NCBI GenBank assembly: GCA_007131465.1
Contig: SLQN01000511.1
Coordinates: 1 to 11,797 of the forward strand
DNA length: 11,797 nucleotides
Direction: 5' to 3'
Origin: Paracoccaceae bacterium
GTDB lineage: Bacteria > Pseudomonadota > Alphaproteobacteria > Rhodobacterales > Rhodobacteraceae
Of this stretch, positions 6,420 to 11,797 are shown piece by piece. The translations under genes and the position numbers were made by a program. How positions within the stretch are numbered: the first letter of the stretch is position 1; each line of letters begins with the position of its first letter. The notes under the pieces are model-generated. The model saw nothing but the letters and a program-made list of their open reading frames with translations. It ran no database searches and was not told where the DNA came from.

Positions 6420-7127
6420 ATGAAACCGCATACTCTATCATCTTTCGATCGCGACCTGGAAGCGATACGCATGAACGTGCTCGCCATGGGCGGGCATGTC
6501 GAAACCGCCATCGTCAACGCGGCGAATGCGCTTGAAACCCGTGACGAGGACCTGGCCGCACAGGTCGTGCAGGGCGACAAGGTGATCGACGGGCTTGAAC
6601 AGGACATCAACCAGCAGGTCGTCCGCCTGCTCGCGCTGCGCCAGCCCCAGGCCGATGACCTGCGCTCTGCCGTGGCGATCATGAAAATGGCCGGGGAACT
6701 GGAGCGGCTGGGCGATTATGCCAAGAACATGGCCAAACGCGTGCCCGTGCTGATCACCGCGCCCGTGATCGACGGGGCGGCAGGGGCGTTGCGGCGTCAG
6801 GCCCGGCTGGTCGGTCAGATGCTCAAGGACATGCTCGATGCTTTCGCGCGCATGGACGCCGATCTTGCGCGCGATGTTATTACCCGCGATATCGAGGTCG
6901 ATGACATGACCAACGCGCTGTTTCGCGAATTCATCACGCATATGATGGAAGACCCGCGCAATATCACACCCTGCCTGCATTATGTCTTCATTGCCAAGAA
7001 CATAGAACGCATGGGCGATCTGGTGACGCATGGCGCGGAGCATGTGATCTTCGTGATTGATGGCCGCCACGCCGAAGATCGCGAGAAGGGGCATTCCACC
7101 GCCACCATCGCTGCGCCGAACGAATGA
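6420..7127 (+). CDS. phoU: Phosphate signalling complex protein PhoU
   Basis: PhoU links the PstSCAB phosphate transporter to the PhoR/PhoB pair and keeps the Pho regulon off when phosphate is plentiful. The 235-residue protein is two related three-helix bundles. Each carries the metal-binding signature: GELERLGDYAKN at 92-103 and KNIERMGDLVTHGAE at 193-207. Length and both motifs are normal. I prefer ATG at 6420 because AAGAGGA (6405-6411) is 8 bases upstream; the in-frame ATG at 6414 would leave only 2 bases. It overlaps phoB by 4 bases (ATGA), implying translational coupling. The usual pstSCAB genes are absent upstream, where fumC lies instead. Confidence 0.93.
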   Translation: MKPHTLSSFDRDLEAIRMNVLAMGGHVETAIVNAANALETRDEDLAAQVVQGDKVIDGLEQDINQQVVRLLALRQPQADDLRSAVAIMKMAGELERLGDYAKNMAKRVPVLITAPVIDGAAGALRRQARLVGQMLKDMLDAFARMDADLARDVITRDIEVDDMTNALFREFITHMMEDPRNITPCLHYVFIAKNIERMGDLVTHGAEHVIFVIDGRHAEDREKGHSTATIAAPNE

Positions 7128-7831
7128 TGCTGGATATGGCCCAGCACGCTGCGCCACTTGTGCTGATCGTCGATGACGAGCCCGCGCAGCTTGCGCTGCT
7201 CAGCTACAACCTCAAGGCGGCGGGCTTTCGGGTGGCCACGGCCAAGGATGGCGAAGAAGCCGTGCTGGCCGTGACCGAACAGGGGCCGGATATCGTTCTG
7301 CTGGACTGGATGCTGCCCCGGCTTTCCGGGCTTGAGGCTTGCCGCCAGATCAAGGCTTCGCCCGCAGGACGTGAAGCCGCGATCATCATGGTCTCGGCCC
7401 GCTCCGAGGAAAGCGACCGCGCGCGCGGGCTGGATACCGGGGCCGATGATTATATCGTCAAACCCTATTCGGTGGCCGAACTGGTTGCGCGCGTTCGCGC
7501 CAATCTGCGCCGCCTGCGACCCGCAACGACGGGGCAAACGCTTGAATTGTGCGATATCCGGCTGGATGCCGACACATATCGCGTGACGCGCGGAGGCAAG
7601 ACGCTGCATCTCGGCCCGACCGAGTTTCGCCTGCTGGCCGCCTTCATGGAACGGCCCGGCAAGGTCTGGACCCGCGAAGCGCTGCTGGACCGGGTGTGGG
7701 GCCGCGACATCTATATCGACACGCGCACAGTTGATGTGCATGTCGGGCGCCTGCGCAAGACGCTTTGCGCTCAGGGCGGCGAAGACCCGATCCGCACTGT
7801 GCGCGGCGCGGGTTACGCGATGGGCGAATGA
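7124..7831 (+). CDS. phoB: Phosphate regulon response regulator PhoB
   Basis: A 235-residue OmpR/PhoB-class transcription factor. The receiver domain (about 10-128) has the acidic pocket Asp17-Asp18, the phosphoacceptor Asp61 (LLDWMLP), the switch Ser in MVSAR and the Lys in VKPYS. The winged-helix DNA-binding domain (about 140-235) has GPTEFRLL, the recognition-helix region TRTVDVHVGRLRK and the wing RTVRGAGYAM. The GPTEFRLL and IDTRTVDVHVGRLRK blocks and the phoU partner point to PhoB over other OmpR-like regulators. Starts at 7124 and 7127 are both possible; 7124 gives the ATGA overlap with phoU. No phoR kinase gene follows; the next gene on this strand is a MoxR ATPase. Confidence 0.93.
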   Translation: MMLDMAQHAAPLVLIVDDEPAQLALLSYNLKAAGFRVATAKDGEEAVLAVTEQGPDIVLLDWMLPRLSGLEACRQIKASPAGREAAIIMVSARSEESDRARGLDTGADDYIVKPYSVAELVARVRANLRRLRPATTGQTLELCDIRLDADTYRVTRGGKTLHLGPTEFRLLAAFMERPGKVWTREALLDRVWGRDIYIDTRTVDVHVGRLRKTLCAQGGEDPIRTVRGAGYAMGE

Positions 7832-8004
7832 TTCTTGCAAAACGGTTTCGTCGCAAAGCGCTGAACCTGATCGACTGCAACGCAACAGGCGCGCCAATTT
7901 GCCTTGCCAATCCCGCGCCCTGCGCCAACTGTTATACCAGCAGATACGGCGAGGCAGAGGCAAATGGTCAACACAACACCGGTTTCCGCAGGGCAGGCCG
8001 CTGA
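7828..8004 (+). CDS. Possible small Cys-containing protein, coupled to phoB
   Basis: A 58-codon frame begins with an ATGA overlap on the phoB stop, the same junction as phoU-phoB, and runs 41 bases into the moxR gene. The product starts basic (KRFRRK) and has Cys at 17, 25, 32 and 35 (the last two as CANC), a spacing that could bind a metal. Against it: codon third positions are less GC-rich than in neighbours, it overlaps moxR, and its frame may be open by chance. I recognise no family. Treat as a candidate only. Confidence 0.2.
   Translation: MILAKRFRRKALNLIDCNATGAPICLANPAPCANCYTSRYGEAEANGQHNTGFRRAGR
7930..7938 (+). promoter_or_regulatory. Candidate extended -10 promoter for the moxR-VWA pair
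   Basis: TGTTATACC matches the extended -10 form TGnTATAAT, with TG at 7930 and TATACC at 7933-7938. It stands out in a GC-rich gap and would start transcription about 20 bases before the ATG at 7964. No convincing -35 box is seen, which extended -10 promoters can tolerate. Confidence 0.3.
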
Positions 8005-9070
8005 TCTGCTGCGCGCAGGCTGGGCCGCGCAGCGTGATGATGGCATGATGGCAAGCTGGATGCTGCACGGCCGCCCGGGCATCGGCAAGACAGAGATCGT
8101 CCAGCAACTCGCATCCGAGATCGGCGCTGTGCTGCATGACCTGCGCCTGACCACGATCGAACCCCAGGATTTGCGCGGCCTGCCCTTCTTCGATCTGGAA
8201 GCGCGCCGCACGGTCTGGTTTCGCCCCGAAGACCTGCCCGACGACCCGACCCGGCCGTCGGTCCTGTTTCTGGACGAATTGACCGCCGCTGCTCCGCATC
8301 TCCAACCTACCGTCTACGGCCTGCTACAGGAACGCCGCGTCGGCCCGCACAAGCTGCCGGATAGCTGTTTTCTGGTGGCCGCCGGCAACATGGTCGAAGA
8401 TGGGGCCATCGCCTATGAAATGGGAACCGCGCTATCAGACCGGCTCATCCATCTGCGGCTGGAGGCCGATGCTGATGACTGGCTGCGCAACTATGCCGTG
8501 CCACAGGGCCTGAACCCTGCCGTAATCGCGTTCATCCGCACGCGCCCGGATTGTCTGGATACGACCGAAACGGCGTTGCGGCGCGGCGAGATGATCGCCT
8601 GCACGCCCCGTTCCTGGGCGCGGGTATCGCAAATCTTGACGGCCATCCCGGAGCGCGGTTTGCGCAACATCGCGATTGCCGGGGTGCTGGGCGAGGCCGT
8701 GGCGGCAGAGTTCCGGCTGATCGCCGAAGAGATCGCCGCGACGGTCCAGATCGAGGCCCTGCTGGAGACGCGCAACCGGTTGACGCTTTACCCGGCGTCG
8801 CTGCACGGAATGACGGCGCTGGTCTATGCGCTGGTCGCGCGGGCGGATACGGACACACTGGCCCGGATCATCGACATCATGGCCGAGTTGCGCGGCCTTG
8901 GGAAATCACGCGGCGCGCCCTTTGCGGCCATGCCACTGGCGGAACTTGGCACGCATGGGTTCGAACTCTTGATCGCGAAATCGCTTGAACACGGCTGGCA
9001 GGAGATTTTTCTGTCCTCGGCAGCCTATGCCGATTACGCCGCCGAGCGCGAGGCGCGCGGGCTTGGCTGA
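7964..9070 (+). CDS. MoxR-family AAA+ ATPase
   Basis: A 368-residue cytoplasmic AAA+ protein; MoxR proteins act as chaperone-like machines that mature or remodel a target together with a VWA-domain partner. Walker A is GRPGIGKT (36-43), Walker B is VLFLDE (100-105, Asp104-Glu105), sensor 1 is the AAGN Asn142, and the ALSDRLIHL block holds the conserved Arg. A helical C-terminal part (about 180-368) follows. ATP binding and hydrolysis residues are all intact. Start ATG at 7964 follows AGAGG (7956-7960); a TTG at 7904 would add a Pro-rich leader. The next gene overlaps its 3' end by 8 bases and encodes the expected VWA partner. It is not CobS, which has a different N-terminus. The target is unknown. 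Confidence 0.9.
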   Translation: MVNTTPVSAGQAADLLRAGWAAQRDDGMMASWMLHGRPGIGKTEIVQQLASEIGAVLHDLRLTTIEPQDLRGLPFFDLEARRTVWFRPEDLPDDPTRPSVLFLDELTAAAPHLQPTVYGLLQERRVGPHKLPDSCFLVAAGNMVEDGAIAYEMGTALSDRLIHLRLEADADDWLRNYAVPQGLNPAVIAFIRTRPDCLDTTETALRRGEMIACTPRSWARVSQILTAIPERGLRNIAIAGVLGEAVAAEFRLIAEEIAATVQIEALLETRNRLTLYPASLHGMTALVYALVARADTDTLARIIDIMAELRGLGKSRGAPFAAMPLAELGTHGFELLIAKSLEHGWQEIFLSSAAYADYAAEREARGLG

Positions 9071-10328
9071 GCCGCGCCATTCCAGCCGCGCCACAGCGGC
9101 ATTGCAGGCGCTGACCGAACGCGACCCGGCTTTGGCGGCCCTCTCGCTCTGGTGCGCGCATCGGGATGGCCACCTTACTGGTCTGGCTGAAACCCAAGGC
9201 ACCGAGATCCGCTATGGCGCTGGGTTCGCGGAGCTTCCCTTGCACGAACAGATCGGGCTTGCGGGGCATCACATCCTGCATGTGGCCCTGCAGCACCCGG
9301 CCCGGATGCAGGCCATGTCCGACCGGCAGGGCCAGGATTTCGACGCGGAAATCTGGCAGATCGGCTGTGACGCGCTGGTCAACGAGGCGATCCTTGCGGC
9401 AGGCCATGCCCTGCCGCGTCCGGCGCTGCGCCTTGGCGGGCTGATGGCCGTTCTGAAGCAGGCTGATCAGCCTGCGCAACTGCTGGCCGCATGGGACGCG
9501 GAACGCCTGTATCATCTGCTGCAAAAGTCGGAGGGCGGTGGGCGGTCAAAGGGTGGAAATGGGCCGGTGCGCGGCTATGCCAGCGCGCAGGGGTTTCAGC
9601 CCGACCTTTTGCCCGCTGCGTCCGAAGGCGAGGACATGGGCGCGCCCGATGCACCTGACGCGGGCGACTGGCGCGCACATCTGACCCGTGCACTGGCCGC
9701 CGGGCGGACAGCCGGTATCGGGCTGGGGGCAATGGGGCTGCGGTTGGCCGATCTACCGCAAGCGCAGGTTCCGTGGGAGATGCTGCTGCGGCGTCTGGTG
9801 ATGCGCGCACTGCTGCATCGCCCTGCCCTGCCCCCTGTGCGCCCGTCGCGCCGCTGGCTCGCCCTCGCCGGGCAGGCCTTACAAAAGAACGCGCCTCTGC
9901 CACCATGGCAACCAGCGCCCGCTGCGCGCGGGGCAGCCCCGACACTGCTGGTCGCGCTGGATTGTTCCGGCTCGATCCCGATCGGGACGATCCGCCGCTT
10001 CCTAAGCGAGACCGGCAGCATGGCGCGGCGGATGCATGCCGACCTGACGCTGCTGATCTTTGACGAGGATATCCGCGCTGAAACCCCGCTGGCCCCTGCG
10101 CAATGGCGCCAGACGCTGGCCAGTCTGGAGTTGCCGGAAGGCGGCGGCACGGATTTCCGCCCGGTTCTGGCGCGCGCTTGCGCCCTGCGCCCGTCGATGC
10201 TGGTCATTCTTAGCGATCTTGATGGCCCGACTGCGCCCGGCCCCCCGCCCTGCCCGGTACTGTGGGCCAGCCCCGACCCAGAGCCGCGCAAGATGCCGTT
10301 CGGGCGGGTCCTGTCACTCGCCCGCTGA
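9063..10328 (+). CDS. DUF2201 metallopeptidase-like / VWA-like protein, partner of the MoxR ATPase
   Basis: About 421 residues in two parts. The N-terminal DUF2201 putative metallopeptidase-like domain (about 20-260) has GHHILHVALQHPAR (68-81) and IWQIGCDALVNEAIL. The C-terminal VWA-like domain (about 290-421) has MIDAS residues DCSGS, GGGTDF and LSDLDG. The usual HExxH glutamate is His70, so peptidase activity is doubtful. A Gly/Ser/Lys-rich linker lies near 155-170. The start is uncertain: TTG at 9063 overlaps the moxR stop and has GAGG (9050-9053) at good distance; ATG at 9027 or TTG at 8985 would lengthen the overlap. With the ATPase it forms a MoxR/VWA pair of the RavA-ViaA or CobS-CobT kind, but of its own subfamily. 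Its 3' end overlaps the convergent gene by 15 bases. Confidence 0.85.
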   Translation: MAEPRHSSRATAALQALTERDPALAALSLWCAHRDGHLTGLAETQGTEIRYGAGFAELPLHEQIGLAGHHILHVALQHPARMQAMSDRQGQDFDAEIWQIGCDALVNEAILAAGHALPRPALRLGGLMAVLKQADQPAQLLAAWDAERLYHLLQKSEGGGRSKGGNGPVRGYASAQGFQPDLLPAASEGEDMGAPDAPDAGDWRAHLTRALAAGRTAGIGLGAMGLRLADLPQAQVPWEMLLRRLVMRALLHRPALPPVRPSRRWLALAGQALQKNAPLPPWQPAPAARGAAPTLLVALDCSGSIPIGTIRRFLSETGSMARRMHADLTLLIFDEDIRAETPLAPAQWRQTLASLELPEGGGTDFRPVLARACALRPSMLVILSDLDGPTAPGPPPCPVLWASPDPEPRKMPFGRVLSLAR

Positions 10329-11000
10329 ACGCGCGGCCATGAGGGCTGCCATCCGTGCATGGGCCGAAAGCTGCGCCGGGGCGAAGGTCAGGTCATGCAG
10401 TTCGATCTTCCGGGCCAGACTTATGCGCTGCAAATCCACCTCGCGCAGCGGAAGCGCGAACAATTCTGCGGCCACCAGCGCGCGCTCTGTGTCGTCCAAC
10501 GCCAGCAATTCCGGCCCGTCTTCGGATTGCACCGAAACCAGCGTCAGCGGCGGGATGCGCAGCAGGTCTGACTGCTCGATCACCAGATGCAGGCAGCCCG
10601 ACTGCAACCCGCGCCCGGCCGCGATTTTCGACAGGATCGCGCGCGCGCGGCTGCGCAACAGATCCATGCCGCGTTCGATCTCATCCTCAGAGGCCAGTTT
10701 CGCGCGCTGCTCCAGCGTGGCGCGCAGCAGGCGCGATTCGATCAGATAGATCGCGACTACCATCAGCACTGGGGCCTGCGCGATGACTATGGCATATTTT
10801 GGCCAGACCACGGCCGCGACAACGAAGGGCGCGAGTGTGAGGGTATAGCGCAGCACTTCCATCTCGAAAATCACCCGCAGCCAGAGCCGCCAGCCGCCAT
10901 TTCGCGGGTAAAGCGCCGTCCGCGCCAGAAACCGGCGCGGCAGCCAGCGAATTTGCAGGGCCGTGCTGTTTGCGACAGTATCGGGACCAAGAATCCACAT
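10314..11000 (-). CDS. Hypothetical membrane protein with two transmembrane helices
   Basis: I do not recognise this 228-residue protein. An Arg/Trp-rich N-terminal segment (about 18-46) precedes two adjacent hydrophobic helices (about 52-66 and 69-86) separated by W-P-K-Y, forming a hairpin. A long soluble C-terminal part (87-228) follows: a charged, probably coiled helix (SRLLRATLEQRAKLASEDEI), then a mixed alpha/beta stretch. No catalytic motif is evident. ATG at 11000 is the first start after an in-frame stop; no strong Shine-Dalgarno is seen, so ATG at 10862 is an alternative. It lies 68 bases downstream of cobT on the same strand and may be its last operon member; a cobalamin role would be inference from position only. 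Confidence 0.65.
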   Translation of the reverse strand: MWILGPDTVANSTALQIRWLPRRFLARTALYPRNGGWRLWLRVIFEMEVLRYTLTLAPFVVAAVVWPKYAIVIAQAPVLMVVAIYLIESRLLRATLEQRAKLASEDEIERGMDLLRSRARAILSKIAAGRGLQSGCLHLVIEQSDLLRIPPLTLVSVQSEDGPELLALDDTERALVAAELFALPLREVDLQRISLARKIELHDLTFAPAQLSAHARMAALMAARSAGE

Positions 11001-11068
11001 GGGCTTAAACTGGCGCTATGGGCGCAGGCATCAAGCCGCCCCAATCGGTTTGCGCAACACCCCTGCCA

Positions 11069-11797
11069 TCAACTTGCCCGCCGGATGCCTCGAAACCGCG
11101 CCCTTGCGCGGGGGTCCTTGTCGAACAGCGCGGCCAGTTGTTCGGTCATCGCGCCCGCCAATTGCTCGACATCTGTAATGGTGACGGCGCGCTCATAATA
11201 GCGTGTCACATCATGCCCGATCCCGATGGCCAGCAATTCGACGGCCTTGCGCCGTTCCACCATGGCGATCACGTCGCGCAGATGCTTTTCCAGGTAATTC
11301 GACGGGTTCACCGAAAGCGTGGAATCATCCACAGGTGCGCCGTCCGAAATGACCATCAGGATGCGCCGCGCCTCGGGCCGGGCCATCATCCGCCTGTGCG
11401 CCCATTCCAGCGCCTCACCGTCGATATTTTCCTTCAGCAACCCTTCCTTCATCATCAGGCCCAGATTGGGGCGCACGCGCCGCCAGGGGGCATCGGCCTG
11501 CTTGTAGATGATATGGCGCAGGTCATTCAGCCGCCCCGGTTGCAGGCTGCGGCCTTGTTGCAGCCAGCGTTCGCGCGACTGGCCGCCTTTCCAGGCGCGG
11601 GTGGTGAAGCCCAGAATCTCCACCTTTACACTGCATCGCTCCAGCGTCCGGGCCAGCACATCGGCACAGATCGCCGCAATCGAGATGGGCCGCCCGCGCA
11701 TGGAGCCGGAATTGTCCAGCAGCAGTGTCACCACTGTATCTCGAAACTCGGTGTCTTTTTCCTGCTTGAACGACAACGGCGTGGTGGGGTTTGCCAC
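11069..11797 (-). CDS. cobT: Aerobic cobaltochelatase subunit CobT, C-terminal part (cut by window edge)
   Basis: CobT works with the AAA+ subunit CobS and the large subunit CobN to insert cobalt into hydrogenobyrinate a,c-diamide in the aerobic cobalamin pathway. The visible 242 residues are the VWA domain: [20 protein letters not shown] with the MIDAS Asp-x-Ser-x-Ser, then [18 protein letters not shown], the [26 protein letters not shown] block, and [12 protein letters not shown] with the distal MIDAS Asp. These blocks are diagnostic for CobT. Full-length CobT is roughly 600 residues, so more than half lies beyond the right edge; the GTG at the edge is not the start. The downstream neighbour is an unknown membrane protein. 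Confidence 0.93.
   Translation of the reverse strand: MANPTTPLSFKQEKDTEFRDTVVTLLLDNSGSMRGRPISIAAICADVLARTLERCSVKVEILGFTTRAWKGGQSRERWLQQGRSLQPGRLNDLRHIIYKQADAPWRRVRPNLGLMMKEGLLKENIDGEALEWAHRRMMARPEARRILMVISDGAPVDDSTLSVNPSNYLEKHLRDVIAMVERRKAVELLAIGIGHDVTRYYERAVTITDVEQLAGAMTEQLAALFDKDPRARARFRGIRRAS

Noticed and set aside
6980..8305. Long minus-strand open frame (441 codons) across phoU, phoB and moxR
   Set aside because: It runs antisense to three well-supported genes and spans their junctions, with no family motif; an artefact of high GC.
8955..8968. GGGTTCGAACTC, which looks like a tRNA T-loop
   Set aside because: It is inside the moxR coding frame, has no matching acceptor or D/anticodon arms around it, and no CCA context.
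7964..9070. The AAA+ gene as cobS, given the nearby cobT
   Set aside because: It lacks the CobS N-terminal region, is in the opposite orientation from cobT, and its own overlapping partner is a DUF2201/VWA protein.

Overview
The window looks like a chromosomal segment of an alphaproteobacterium of the Rhodobacterales (Rhodobacteraceae/Roseobacteraceae group). The clearest signs are a circularly permuted, two-piece tmRNA gene whose tag reads ANDNRAPVAVAA, an alpha-type SspB adaptor, an aerobic cobaltochelatase subunit CobT, a PhoU-PhoB pair, and uniformly GC-rich, dense coding. The genus cannot be fixed from the sequence alone. I see no insertion sequence, phage gene, CRISPR array or other mobile element.

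Layout, left to right. (1) 1-3046: a 5'-truncated alpha/beta hydrolase (+) meets, tail to tail, a DUF427 protein (-), which is followed by a large three-domain M24 aminopeptidase P (-). (2) 3202-3822: a CDP-alcohol phosphatidyltransferase (+), divergent from the peptidase. (3) 3860-4792: a protein quality-control block, with the ssrA tmRNA gene followed 126 bases later by sspB, the ClpXP adaptor that in alphaproteobacteria recognises ssrA-tagged proteins. (4) 4879-6273: fumC, with a perfect hairpin touching its Shine-Dalgarno sequence. (5) 6363-7831: phoU-phoB, coupled by an ATGA overlap, behind a candidate Pho box, with no pst transport genes or phoR in view. (6) 7964-10328: a MoxR-type AAA+ ATPase overlapping a DUF2201/VWA-like protein, a two-gene chaperone-like module of unknown target. 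(7) 10314-11797 (-): the C-terminal VWA half of CobT, followed downstream by a two-helix membrane protein I do not recognise.

Functional links. The ssrA-sspB block holds both the RNA that tags stalled nascent chains and the adaptor that delivers the tagged chains to ClpXP. The phoU-phoB pair is the negative modulator and the response regulator of the phosphate-starvation regulon; the direct repeat upstream suggests autoregulation. The MoxR/VWA pair has the same logic as CobS/CobT (AAA+ ring plus MIDAS protein) and ends close to cobT, but its sequence is not CobS/CobT. It is the best candidate here for a poorly described system. Its metallopeptidase-like N-domain has His where the HExxH glutamate is expected.
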